Positions 1 through 9,000 of a DNA stretch of 64,000 bases are shown here, in pieces. The stretch lies in assembly GCF_039832105.1 (NCBI RefSeq), contig NZ_JBDOHS010000015.1:1-64000 (forward strand), read 5' to 3'. A program made the translations under genes and the position numbers. Source of the stretch: Dorea_A sp016295505 (GTDB lineage: Bacteria; Bacillota; Clostridia; Lachnospirales; Lachnospiraceae). How positions within the stretch are numbered: the first letter of the stretch is position 1; every line of letters begins with the position of its first letter. The notes under the pieces were generated by a model that made no database searches, was not told the origin of the DNA, and saw nothing but the letters and a program-made list of their open reading frames with translations.

Positions 1-116
1 GGCACTAAAATTTCTTCTCTGTCTGGACATGATAATGAATCCTCTCTTTCATACTGATTTTAGTATATCAGATTCATTAAAATCTGTCCGAAAAAGTGTC
101 TTAATTTATGAGACCA
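1..116 (-). mobile_element. IS3-family insertion sequence, left end and first codons of orfA (cut by window edge)
   Basis: On the minus strand an ATG at position 30 opens MSRQRRNFSA and runs off the window; an AGAGAGG ribosome binding site lies upstream. This opening matches what I recall of OrfA (helix-turn-helix subunit) of IS3-family transposases common in Lachnospiraceae. The non-coding part 31-116 begins on the minus strand with TGGTCTCATAAATTAAGACA at about position 116, directly where the neighbouring methyltransferase frame breaks. Only about 30 coding bases are visible and the other terminal repeat lies outside, so the family call rests on ten residues and the context. Confidence 0.62.
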
Positions 117-365
117 TTATAGTTCCTCGGAGCCGTCAATCGCAGTCACTTCATATCCACGCTCCCGAAAATACTTCGCATCTCTTCCGGATCCACATCC
201 AAAATCAAGAATGCTGGATCCTTCTTTTAACTTATCTAAAAATCGATTCTGCATTTCCTCGAATTCAACAGACCCCGTTCCCTCCACATACTTCTGTGCA
301 TTTGCATTATAATAATCAATTGTATAATTGGATTTCAAAATGTTATTCCTGCTTTCATCCATCAT
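117..365 (-). pseudogene. Class I SAM-dependent methyltransferase, 3' truncated at an IS junction
   Basis: The 82 residues carry the start of a Rossmann methyltransferase: SILDFGCGSGRDAKYF (motif I, SAM binding, about residues 51-66) and VTAIDGSEEL (motif II acidic strand end). The frame then hits a TAA only a few bases from the inferred IS end at position 116. Family members are usually about 200 residues, so the catalytic half is missing. The substrate of this family cannot be told from this part. The start is one of two adjacent ATG codons. It is almost certainly inactive; the rest of the gene may lie beyond the IS, outside the window. Confidence 0.75.
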
Positions 366-426
366 AATTGATTATATTATACCTCTTTTACGGATAAATC
401 TCCGCATAATTTCACACATTGATCTC

Positions 427-744
427 CTAATCATCATAATGATTCCAGTCTCCCCAAAATCCCCGGTCACTGTGTCCTGTTTTTCTGCCATTACTATCAT
501 AATGATTCACTCCACCCAACACTCCCGGACTGGAATAGCCTGTCCGATTTCCACCGTTATCATAGTGATTCACCCCACCCAAAAGTCCAGGGCTACTATA
601 ACCAACTTTCTGTCCATTTGCATCATAATTAGTCATTCCACCGAATATCCCCGGTCTGCTCTCTCCGATCTTTCGACCAGTACTATCATAATGATAAATT
701 GTTCCTGAAAATCCCTGTCTGCTATATCCTTCTTTTTTACTCAT
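427..744 (-). CDS. Small protein made of five 21-residue tandem repeats
   Basis: From the start MSKKEGYS (a strong AGGAGGG lies 7-8 bases upstream, so I prefer it to the ATG 17 codons earlier) the protein of about 105 residues is almost entirely five imperfect repeats. Each has the pattern G-x-S-x-x-G-[hydrophobic]-x-G-x-x-x-x-Y-D-x-x-G-x-[KR]; examples are GYSSPGLLGGVNHYD and GYSSPGVLGGVNHYD. There is no signal peptide, membrane segment or catalytic motif. The pattern recalls short Gly/Tyr/Asp repeat proteins in gut Firmicutes whose role I do not know. It lies 62 bases downstream of an unknown gene on the same strand and is probably co-transcribed with it. Confidence 0.7.
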   Translation of the reverse strand: MSKKEGYSRQGFSGTIYHYDSTGRKIGESRPGIFGGMTNYDANGQKVGYSSPGLLGGVNHYDNGGNRTGYSSPGVLGGVNHYDSNGRKTGHSDRGFWGDWNHYDD

Positions 745-806
745 AATATATCCCTCCTGAATAATGTCCTGGATTGTAAAATAAATTGTCTTCATATCTT
801 TCTTCC

Positions 807-1442
807 CTATGATACATGTTCAAATAATTCTTCCAGAACTCTTGGCTTATACTGTCTATGCTCCAGACCTTTTATCTGACAGATGCTTTCTTTTAGCTTT
901 TGTGGAAGTTCATCCCCGCCCAGGGCCTGAATTGCTGCTGCGACTTTATATTCCTCATCTTTAATTTTGCGTCTTCTGATTCTGCATTCTCTCAGCATTT
1001 TGTACGCTTTATATCCATTTGCGGCATCCAGACAGTTGAATTCTACATAATGCATGATATCGCAGATCTCTTTATCCACTTCTGACAACATATAGTTTAA
1101 ATTACATTTATACTGTTGCAGCTGTGAGATAAAGCTCAGCACATCTTCCAGATAACCCTGCCAGTCCGTATCCAGATCATCGAATCGTGTTTTTTTACAG
1201 TCTTCTTTCGTAACAATCCTGGATTCTTCCTCTTCTATATCCGGATCATCTCCATCCGCTTCGACAAGAATATATTGATATCGATTGGATGGTTTGACAA
1301 TACTGCGGAGAATGGTATTTGCTTTCATATATGTGTATCTTGCAGCTATTTCTTTCCGATTCACTGCAACCAATTTGTTCATATCATTCACTCCGTAATA
1401 TGTTCCATAAGTATCAGCAATATAATATGTTTTATCACGCAT
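807..1442 (-). CDS. Hypothetical protein, 211 residues, acidic then basic-helical
   Basis: I do not recognise this family. The N-terminal 60 residues are rich in aromatic residues (YYIADTYGTYYG); an acidic stretch (GDDPDIEEEES) follows, and residues 90-211 look mostly alpha-helical with paired basic residues (ECRIRRRKIKDEE). There is no signal peptide or transmembrane segment, so it is probably cytoplasmic. An AAGGGATG ribosome binding site precedes the ATG. The gene sits directly upstream of the 21-residue-repeat gene on the same strand, so a shared role is possible but unproven. A strong hairpin at 1496-1530 separates it from the CYTH gene. Confidence 0.65.
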   Translation of the reverse strand: MRDKTYYIADTYGTYYGVNDMNKLVAVNRKEIAARYTYMKANTILRSIVKPSNRYQYILVEADGDDPDIEEEESRIVTKEDCKKTRFDDLDTDWQGYLEDVLSFISQLQQYKCNLNYMLSEVDKEICDIMHYVEFNCLDAANGYKAYKMLRECRIRRRKIKDEEYKVAAAIQALGGDELPQKLKESICQIKGLEHRQYKPRVLEELFEHVS

Positions 1443-1495
1443 ACCGACACATCCCTTCTTACGCTCCCTTGCTCATCTGTTTCTTTCATTGTAAG

Positions 1496-1530
1496 AAAAC
1501 AGCTGTCCCAAAATCCGGACAGCTGTTTTT
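1496..1530. terminator. Rho-independent terminator, bidirectional in sequence, behind the CYTH gene
   Basis: AAAACAGCTGTCC at 1496-1508 pairs with GGACAGCTGTTTTT at 1517-1530 across an 8-base loop. It lies 39 bases past the stop of the minus-strand CYTH gene; the T-rich flank is best on the plus strand but is present on both. Confidence 0.8.
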
Positions 1531-1568
1531 ACACTCCATTCCTATTCAATACACCCTGCTATATTTCA

Positions 1569-2150
1569 TTATTCTTCATTCTGATTTTTTGCGTACAACA
1601 TCCCCAGATAAGATGTCCTCACGGTATCTGCCATGGAAAGTCCAAGTTCCGTCAGTAACCTCTCCATCTCCCGCAAATATATTTCCCTCATGGACTCTTC
1701 TGATGCGATCACTTCCAGTTCCAGAAAACTTCCAAGTCCGTCTACCCGATCCAGGCATGCCGTCATCTCATTTTTCTTCATGTAACATCTGGTTTTCTGT
1801 ACACCGGCCACCGGTTCAAATCCCAATGCGATCAATATCTTCTCCGTACACTCCGGATCAGCCACTGCAGTTTCATATTCCTGCCTGGACATGGATACCT
1901 GATCCATCTTCTTCCCTTTGAAATTCAGCTGGGCCTGTGTCTGACCATTAAACAGATCTGTACTCTTTCTGATTCGAAGTGCCTCACCCAGCTTCTTCAC
2001 ATCATGATGCTCACTGTTGTAATACATATCACTTTCGCGGACAGTAGCTTCTTCCCGGAATCCTTTCCATATTAACTTTTCTTTGATTTCTTCCAGACTG
2101 AAAACCGGAAGTTTCATTTCAATTTCAAAACTATTCATACTAAAACTCAC
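1569..2150 (-). CDS. CYTH domain protein (class IV adenylate cyclase / triphosphatase fold)
   Basis: The signature E-x-E-x-K appears as EIEMK at the N-terminus, followed by ALRIRKS (phosphate-binding basic residues), QAQLNFKGKK and LDRVDGLGSFLELEV, the usual succession of beta strands in the CYTH triphosphate tunnel. The length of 193 residues is normal. The family includes CyaB-type adenylate cyclases, thiamine triphosphatases and inorganic triphosphatases; the Lachnospiraceae members are annotated as class IV adenylate cyclase but activity is rarely tested. The longest frame starts at GTG (MSFS); the ATG four codons later (MNSFEIEMK) is equally plausible, and no ribosome binding site clearly decides. 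It stands alone between two terminators. Confidence 0.85.
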   Translation of the reverse strand: MSFSMNSFEIEMKLPVFSLEEIKEKLIWKGFREEATVRESDMYYNSEHHDVKKLGEALRIRKSTDLFNGQTQAQLNFKGKKMDQVSMSRQEYETAVADPECTEKILIALGFEPVAGVQKTRCYMKKNEMTACLDRVDGLGSFLELEVIASEESMREIYLREMERLLTELGLSMADTVRTSYLGMLYAKNQNEE

Positions 2151-2265
2151 TTTTCACATGGTCAGAAGCTCTGATATATTCATCTGTTTCCATTCCCTAA
2201 TATTCTAACACCTCATACAGCTAATCACAATTGAATTTATAATCATCACATATTGTTACAAAATA

Positions 2266-2313
2266 AGATAAGCAGCTTCTACACGCTGGCATACATGTAG
2301 AATCTGCTTATCT
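2266..2313 (-). terminator. Terminator hairpin of the argD-like gene
   Basis: An 18-bp stem (AGATAAGCAG-CTTCTACA against TGTAGAA-T-CTGCTTATCT, one mismatch) with a 12-base loop lies 38 bases past the argD-like stop. On the minus strand it is followed by the T-rich TATTTTG. Confidence 0.72.
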
Positions 2314-2351
2314 CAAATTAAGGGGGTTCTGTGTTATCGAATTAATCTATA

Positions 2352-3578
2352 CTATGCTTCTAATTTTGCTGCTGCTTCTTCAATTGCTTCACGCATGATA
2401 CGAATCAGCTCATCAATCTGTTTCTTTGTAACAGTAAGTGGTGGGATCATACGGTTTACTCTGTCACCGATTGCTGTAATGAGTGCCATTCTGTCAAGAC
2501 ATCCATGTTTTACTTCTACAGAGATCGGAAGATCGTATTCACATCCAACTAAGAGTCCGCGTCCTCTTGCCTCTACTACATGAGGAAGTTTTGCAAGCTC
2601 TGCTTTCATGTATTCACCCATCTCTTTTGCATTCTTGCTTAAGTCATTGTCAAGAATCTCAGAGATTGAAGCGTAAGCTGCTGCACATGCAATTGCATGT
2701 CCACCGTATGTAGAACCATGTGTTCCTCTTGTAAATGCCTTTGCTACTTTATCAGTTGCACAGCATGCACCGATCGGCATTCCGCCACCCATAGCTTTTG
2801 CCATAGATACGCAGTCCGGTTTTACGCCATATCCCATGAATGCCATTGGAGCACCTGTACGTCCCCATCCTGTCTGAACTTCGTCGAACAGGAGCAGCAT
2901 ATCATGCTCATCACAAAGCTTTCTCAGTCCTTCGATGAATTCCTGAGTTGCCGGACGTACACCGCCTTCGCCCTGTACTGGTTCGATCATGATTGCGATT
3001 GTGTTCTCTGTAATCTTGGAAGCGAAGTCTTCAAGATTGTTATATTCTGCATATGTAAATCCTGGAAGCATCGGCTTGAATCCCTTCTGGATCGCGCTGT
3101 CCGGCTGTCCTGTTGCAGACATTGCACCGTATGTTCTTCCGTGGAAACCGCGTTTTGCTGTAATGATCTCATATCTGTTCGGTCCGTATGTATCAACACC
3201 ATATTTTCTTGCCATTTTGATCATACACTCATTAGCTTCTGTTCCAGAGTTCTGATAGAAGATCTTATCCATTCCGATTGTATCACAGATCTTCTTTGCG
3301 AGAAGTGCCTGCGGAATTGTGTATGGATAGTTGAATGTGTGCATAATGTCATCAGCCTGATCTTTGATAGCTGCTACTACTTTCGGGTTTCTGTTTCCAG
3401 GGCTGTTAACAGCTACACCACCGTAAAAATCAAGATATGCATTTCCTTCTTCATCGTAAATGTACATGCCTTCCGCTCTTTCAGCGATGAAATCATATCT
3501 TTCATATGTTTCCACCATGTACTTGTTTACCATGTCTTTTAATTCCTGTGCTGTGAGTCCAGTGTCTTTCAGTCTCAT
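2352..3578 (-). CDS. argD: Class III PLP aminotransferase, acetylornithine aminotransferase-like
   Basis: A fold-type I class III aminotransferase of 408 residues. Visible features are the substrate/PLP phosphate region NSGTEANECMIK (about 110-121), the FDEVQTGWGRTG motif with the PLP-pyridine aspartate (about 229-240), the PLP lysine in SMAKAMGGGMPIGA (about 256-269) and GSTYGGHA near the second phosphate contact. The closest family I recall is acetylornithine/succinyldiaminopimelate aminotransferase, which makes N-acetylornithine in arginine synthesis; 4-aminobutyrate or ornithine aminotransferase specificity cannot be excluded because no other arg genes are near. It has its own promoter at 3700-3728 and its own terminator. 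Confidence 0.78.
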   Translation of the reverse strand: MRLKDTGLTAQELKDMVNKYMVETYERYDFIAERAEGMYIYDEEGNAYLDFYGGVAVNSPGNRNPKVVAAIKDQADDIMHTFNYPYTIPQALLAKKICDTIGMDKIFYQNSGTEANECMIKMARKYGVDTYGPNRYEIITAKRGFHGRTYGAMSATGQPDSAIQKGFKPMLPGFTYAEYNNLEDFASKITENTIAIMIEPVQGEGGVRPATQEFIEGLRKLCDEHDMLLLFDEVQTGWGRTGAPMAFMGYGVKPDCVSMAKAMGGGMPIGACCATDKVAKAFTRGTHGSTYGGHAIACAAAYASISEILDNDLSKNAKEMGEYMKAELAKLPHVVEARGRGLLVGCEYDLPISVEVKHGCLDRMALITAIGDRVNRMIPPLTVTKKQIDELIRIMREAIEEAAAKLEA

Positions 3579-3699
3579 GAGAAAATCCTCTCTTTCCTTT
3601 TGATAATCAATTATTTATTATTAATAATATTATAAAGTATAAAAAAAGACAGCACACCTTTTCTTCTCTTTTCCGGCGCCCTTGCCTTTGCTGTTTTCA

Positions 3700-3728
3700 A
3701 CTATAAACTTCTTTTAGCTTGATGTCAA
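3700..3728 (-). promoter_or_regulatory. Sigma-A type promoter for the argD-like gene
   Basis: On the minus strand TTGACA (3723-3728) and TATAGT (3700-3705) are separated by exactly 17 bases, close to the vegetative consensus. The predicted start gives a leader of about 115 bases before the argD-like ATG at 3578. The rest of the 356-base gap 3579-3934 is AT-rich; I see no gene in it. It holds an inverted repeat at 3732-3767 and a second TTGACA near 3797 with no matching -10. Confidence 0.75.
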
Positions 3729-3731
3729 TAA

Positions 3732-3767
3732 TTTTGCCAATAGTTTATTTAAAGATTATTGGCAAAA
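3732..3767. promoter_or_regulatory. Inverted repeat TTTTGCCAATA-n14-TATTGGCAAAA directly upstream of the -35 box
   Basis: Perfect 11-bp arms at 3732-3742 and 3757-3767 lie a few bases upstream of the -35 hexamer of the argD-like promoter. The position suits an activator site, or one arm pair of a looping repressor. The half-site TTGCCAA/TTGGCAA does not match an ARG box as I know it. Regulator unknown. Confidence 0.5.
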
Positions 3768-3934
3768 ATCAGTGATTGTTTTTTTGTGTTTTTTGTCAAT
3801 AATTTGTCAGCTTTTGTACTTTTTCTCCTGAAACAGGCGCTTACGGGTCTTCTTCTCATTGTTAAGGCAATGTCATTTTTTTAACCTAACATATGAGGCC
3901 TCCCACAGGAAGCCTCACGCATTGTATCTTTCCG

Positions 3935-5005
3935 TTATACGATTCTTTTTGCGAAAGAAAAAGCACAGTCGCTGATTCCCTCTTCTTCCAATATTTCTCC
4001 GGGAAGATTAGCCATCTGTATATCCACTGCATATTTTGGCAGGGTAAATCCCTTGTTCAGAACCATTGCATCAATCGCCTGCTCTGCAACAATTTCTCCT
4101 CCGGAATAGCCTGAAACAACGATCACATACAGATATTTTCCCGAAAAATCCATACTTCTGTAAAGCGCTGTCAGTCGGTTGATACAGGCACACAGATTAG
4201 ACCCTATGGCGTCATTATAATTCGGACACAGCAGTACAACTGCATCACTTTGTTCAATCGCAGGATATATCTTTTCTGTCATGATCCCACCGAAGACACA
4301 CCTGCGCTGCTCTCCCAGACTCTGACAGATCTGGAAAGAACATCCTCTGCAATCCCGGATCTCTTCCCCATAAAGATTAATCTCTGATATCTCAATATCG
4401 CTCTTCTGTCGAACCAGCTGCTCTCTGACCAGTTTCCAGTAAGCATACGTATTTGACTTCACTTCTATGCTGGAGTGTATGCAGGTCAGGCGTCTGATCT
4501 TTCTGTCAGCAGTATGCTCCGGAACCTTTGCAGCCTCCGCAATCGTCTCTTTTGCGCATTCCAGAAAAGCTTCCTCCAGAGAAACCTTCCGGTACGCTGC
4601 CTGATTCTTCATATTACGCATGGAGCCGGTCACCTCTGTAAATGCTTTTCCATGTATGATACAGCCGGCTCTGTTCAGTACAAATGCGGTCTTTCGCGCC
4701 GCCTCTTTTGTATACAGTTCTCCGTCTCCCACGGTAATGATACCTGCAGATAATCCTTCCAGACATTTCGGAACGGATACAATTTTCTTCAAAACCGCAT
4801 CCAGCTCCAGATTTATCCCGGTATTGTCCATATAGATCAGGAATATAACCGCTCTTTTTTCTTTCTCCTGCAGAGAGAACAGTTCTTCCACACTCTCTTT
4901 TCCCTGCAGAAATATTACGTCTTCTGTCTTCAGGCAATGGATCAGTTTCTGATATCTCTCATGTCCATTTCCCTCTGCAAGGCATATACATATTACGTTT
5001 CTCAA
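3935..5005 (-). CDS. Flavodoxin-fold NAD(P)H-dependent FMN reductase / iron-sulfur flavoprotein-like
   Basis: The C-terminal half (about 165-356) looks like an NADPH-dependent FMN reductase or iron-sulfur flavoprotein: IHSSIEVKSNTYAYWKL at the FMN phosphate site, DCRGCSFQIC with three cysteines, and SDAVVLLCPNYNDAIGSN followed by DFSGKYLYVIVVSGYSG. The N-terminal half has a second, weaker alpha/beta repeat (AGIITVGDGELYT, VTGSMRNM). It starts at TTG at 5005, overlapping the upstream dehydrogenase stop by four bases (TTGA) with GGAGG six bases ahead, so translation is probably coupled. Last gene of a three-gene operon. An imperfect GAGGC/GCCTC hairpin near 3890-3915 may end the transcript. Confidence 0.65.
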   Translation of the reverse strand: MRNVICICLAEGNGHERYQKLIHCLKTEDVIFLQGKESVEELFSLQEKEKRAVIFLIYMDNTGINLELDAVLKKIVSVPKCLEGLSAGIITVGDGELYTKEAARKTAFVLNRAGCIIHGKAFTEVTGSMRNMKNQAAYRKVSLEEAFLECAKETIAEAAKVPEHTADRKIRRLTCIHSSIEVKSNTYAYWKLVREQLVRQKSDIEISEINLYGEEIRDCRGCSFQICQSLGEQRRCVFGGIMTEKIYPAIEQSDAVVLLCPNYNDAIGSNLCACINRLTALYRSMDFSGKYLYVIVVSGYSGGEIVAEQAIDAMVLNKGFTLPKYAVDIQMANLPGEILEEEGISDCAFSFAKRIV

Positions 5006-6003
5006 ATCAACGCCTCCAGATTTTTGTACGCTTTTACTATCCGCTGATATAACTTTTCCGGAAGTTCCAGAAGTTCTACCTCTGTTCCCGAATCTATCAG
5101 ACGGTTTTTACAACCAAACCAGACCTCTCCAACAGGTACGGCACTGTAATGATATTCTCCGCGTATGGTAAGCAATATGGAAATTGCCGCCGAGGACAGT
5201 GCCGGGGCAATATACGGCTTATAGCCCAGCTCCCGGACCTTCAGATTGGCCGTTACCGTAAAATCTGTCAGTTCCTGTGACAGTTCTTCGTTGTAATTCG
5301 AGATACTGTCGGCAACGATCAGATCCTGTCCGTGAGGACCGAATACACGTCCTTCTTTCAAAAACTGTGCATACTTCGGATCCTTTCCTGCATAGTAAGC
5401 GGCTCTTGCATTCATGACCCCCAGTCCATAGCCGCGAACCTGATCCCGGCGAAGTCCCTGTCCGTCAAATGTTCCTGTCTCATCGGTATTCGAACTTTGA
5501 TAGGCCGCGTGACACAACAGATCTACCGGATCCGAAACCACCGCAAACAGCCCTTCAAATCTGGCTTTTCTTGCCATCCTTCCATAGATTCCGATCAACT
5601 CCCGGTTAGCTTCCAGCTGTGCCATTCTGACATCCTTCACCTGCGAGCCGACCGCTGCGATTCCTTTTGTCGCACTGAACACAAAGACATCACAGGAAAA
5701 CAACTCATCCATTCCGACGATCTTTACTTTCGGAAGTCTGTCATAATCCCACGGATATGCGATCTGGTTCATCTCTATCTCCAGTCTTGCAAGCTGATTC
5801 TCATTCAGATCACAGATCCCGATTTCACGGATAACGTCTCCTCCCAGCGTCTTCAGCGCCAGAAGTATCGTAGAGCCCACATCGCCAACTGCAAGGATAT
5901 GTACCCGCAGCCTGTCATGTTCCGACTGTTTTAATGGATTTTTCTCTTGTTCTTTATATTTTTTATATCTTTCTTCTCCCACCAGGTCAAGCAATGTACT
6001 CAT
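5002..6003 (-). CDS. Lactate/malate dehydrogenase superfamily protein (divergent)
   Basis: An NAD-binding Rossmann segment HILAVGDVGSTIL (about 35-47) is followed by the acidic ribose-binding IGICDLNENQLARLEIEMNQ and by LDH-like catalytic pieces: DPVDLLCHAA (usually NPVD), VRGYGLGVMNARAAYY and the His motif GPHGQDLIV (LDH GEHGDS). At 333 residues it is slightly longer than typical LDH because of an N-terminal extension (LVGEERYKKYKEQEKN). The NPVD asparagine is replaced by aspartate, so substrate specificity is uncertain; treat it as a 2-hydroxyacid dehydrogenase. It follows the 1620-residue gene by 15 bases and overlaps the flavoprotein gene by four. Confidence 0.72.
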   Translation of the reverse strand: MSTLLDLVGEERYKKYKEQEKNPLKQSEHDRLRVHILAVGDVGSTILLALKTLGGDVIREIGICDLNENQLARLEIEMNQIAYPWDYDRLPKVKIVGMDELFSCDVFVFSATKGIAAVGSQVKDVRMAQLEANRELIGIYGRMARKARFEGLFAVVSDPVDLLCHAAYQSSNTDETGTFDGQGLRRDQVRGYGLGVMNARAAYYAGKDPKYAQFLKEGRVFGPHGQDLIVADSISNYNEELSQELTDFTVTANLKVRELGYKPYIAPALSSAAISILLTIRGEYHYSAVPVGEVWFGCKNRLIDSGTEVELLELPEKLYQRIVKAYKNLEALI

Positions 6004-6018
6004 ACTGTCTGTCCCCCT

Positions 6019-9000
6019 TTAATCCTGCATTTTCCGCAGGCGCTTCATTTTCAGTATATCATTTCTGACATAACTTGATGCAGGTACCTGCATATCATAA
6101 GTCAGGTTTTCCCCCTGATCAATGTAATACGTCTCACGGATGACTTCATTCAGTCTTCCAAGCGTCAGATTCTTCTGATACATCTTCTGATATTCTTCCT
6201 CCAGAACACATAAAATCTCCAGTGTATTTCCCAGACATGCATTGGAGAATTCATAGTATGCATCCCATGTAACGTCCTCCATAAATGAGAACGGTGGGAA
6301 GGTATACGGCATAATCTGGTTCAGAGACGGAATGCGTCCTGCCTGCGGTTTTCCGTCCGTTTCAATATAGTTTCCTCCAAGGAACGGATACATGGTCACC
6401 TCTGAAAACCATTCTCTCATATTCGGGATAAAGTATACACTGTCTACCGGAATATCATGGATCGCCGCCATATCTGTGCCTCGCCCGGACAGAACGCCTA
6501 CGATCAGTTTATCAACTTTTACATTTCCTTCCTGAATCATCGGATAAAGCTTTCTCAGCCACTCGCCGTTGTGCAGAATATCGTCCACAAGGATGACCGG
6601 CCTTGAAAAAGATTCAATCGTTTTGATCTGTGTCTTCAGCGACGGATAATTCGGATACTCTGCAATTCCGAACTCAGAAGCATCCGCATTGAAGATTCTT
6701 TCTGTATAGATTGCTTTCGTAACGGTATTTGGTACGATCAACTCTCTCATAAGCTTACCGTACGGAATACACATCTTGCTTCCCAATGTCTCTCCGTCAA
6801 TCTTGCGCGCTGATACATTATTTTCACTTACGACCATCTCCAGCATCTGATAACTCATATATTCTGAGTCAAAGGAAATCACCAGACTTCCGGGATACAG
6901 CCTTGTCAATGCCATAAGGAACTGTTTCTGTGTTTTGACCAGTACTTGTCTGACATTCTTATTGGTATTGAACGGATCTTTGATAATGGATTCTGTATCC
7001 TGCACTGCGACCATCGGGAAACTCATATCTACAAAATACACGTCCAGATCTTCTGCCTGATTCTGAATCTTCACGAATCCATGCCGAAAGAGTATCTCTT
7101 CTACCATCGCATTCATTTTTTTGCTCCGATCGCCAAAATGAATGACCATATGTGTAAATCCTTCCTTCAGGCAGGAGGCGATCAGCTCATTGAGCATCAG
7201 TTCCAGATTCTTTTCGGATTTCTCGTTTTTCTTTGCAAAAAGAGCGTAGAGAACCACAAGCTTTCCGGAAGCAAGACGGCGGATTTTTGCAACCGTTTCC
7301 TCATTCCGGAACTCCTCATAGATCTTGCCAAGCGGAACCTCCCGGTAGAATGCTCCGCAGGAGATACTTCCGTCTTCCCCCTCCATCCAGATACCACGAT
7401 CTCCGACTTTTGCATTTTTTGCCAGACCGCAGCGAAGTACATTCTCCTTGTCGATCGTCCACTGGAACTGTTTTTTCATATCTTCCGACAGATTCAATGT
7501 CGTCTGCATCAGTATATTCTGCCTGCTTACCGTCTTCTTATATTTGGGCTCCCTCAGGTACAGACTGCGCTCAGCTATAAAGCGCTGCGCAAGCGGATCC
7601 ACAAGATTGGAAATATCTCTGTTTCTGTCAATATTTTCACGAATCTTGGAAGAACTTACTTCGTCATATTCATGACTCAACTTCAGATACAGACAATCTC
7701 CAAAAACTTTATCCTGTACCACCCCTGTCCATCCGCTCCGAAGCGTTTTTCTGCTGAACAGTATGTGTTTAAAATAGTGAACTGAACCTTCTTCTGCCTC
7801 CTGCCGGTATGCGGATGCTCCCTCGATCACATCAGCGCCGGCAACAAGGTATACTTCCTTCCCCGGAAACAGCCTTTTCAAAAGCTTCATGTCACGCGGA
7901 TTGGCAATATTGATCGGGATGTCACACGGGAACAGATAGACATCTCCCATGTCCGCAACCGACATCTGAATGATCTTTTTCCGCAGGAGCTTGGGCTGTG
8001 TCTTTTTCGACCATGAGAATTCATCTACGGACAGATATACTTCAAATCCCAGTTTTTTGACCTCACGGACAATCTCCTTATGTCCGATGGAAAACGGGTC
8101 AAATGTCCCCGGGAAAAATGCAATCTTCGGATTGTCTTTAATATCAAATTCTCCATTGGCAAATTCATACTCTGTAATAAAGCTGTAGATCTTTCTGAGA
8201 GACGACGCCCTTCCGAAAAATGCAATTTCCTTCTGAGACTGTTCTGCAATGGCGCTCAGCATCTGCTTCTGGATCTCCGCAAAGATTTCCCGTTTCTCTT
8301 CCACAGTCAGGATATCCGAACCGAATATGTCTCTGCCGATTACCGTCAATGCGTCTACACTGACTACTTCCTGGTAATGGGACAGACCTTTCATCAGAAG
8401 TCCGAGAAGTCCTTTTCTGCGGTTAATGTGGACTTCCTCCGGTTCTCCATATTTCACGTATTCCGGATAATGCTCCACCATGACACCAATCGTATGAAGG
8501 GTATACATTACAGCAGTCATATCACTGCTGTTGATATATTTTGTCAATGTATCACCAATCAGCTCGTCCAACTCCTCCGGATACAGATACATCGCCATTT
8601 TTCCGAGGTACAGAGGTACATATCTTACATACTGAAATTCTCCGGATCCAAGACTTTCTGCCATCTCAAGCACAATTTCGTTTCTCTGGTCAGAAGAAAG
8701 AAACGGCATCATCTGAACCAGCTGATCTCCACAGCATTCCCGCACTACGAGTGTACGGCTTGCACTGAACAGATTAGTCAGATGAACGGCGATTCGTGAG
8801 ATTCGCACCGGATCTCCCATTTTCAATACATCTCCCAGCAACTCAATATTGGCTTTTTTGATCATTCTGCTGGTTGCCACTTTCATATTTTCCAGGAATA
8901 TCTGGGAAAACAGGCTTTCATTGTCAAACAGCATGTGCTCTGTTTCTTCCCTGTTCGAAACTGCAAGACCGATTTCCAACCGCAGCTTATATGCCACAAA

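Noticed and set aside
427..744. Regular 63-base repeats that look like a CRISPR or minisatellite array
   Set aside because: The repeats are imperfect, contiguous with no spacers, and keep one open frame with a strong ribosome binding site; they are coding.
2697..3542. A 281-codon plus-strand frame antisense to the argD-like gene
   Set aside because: Cysteine- and serine-rich translation typical of an antisense shadow; the minus strand has the full aminotransferase motifs.
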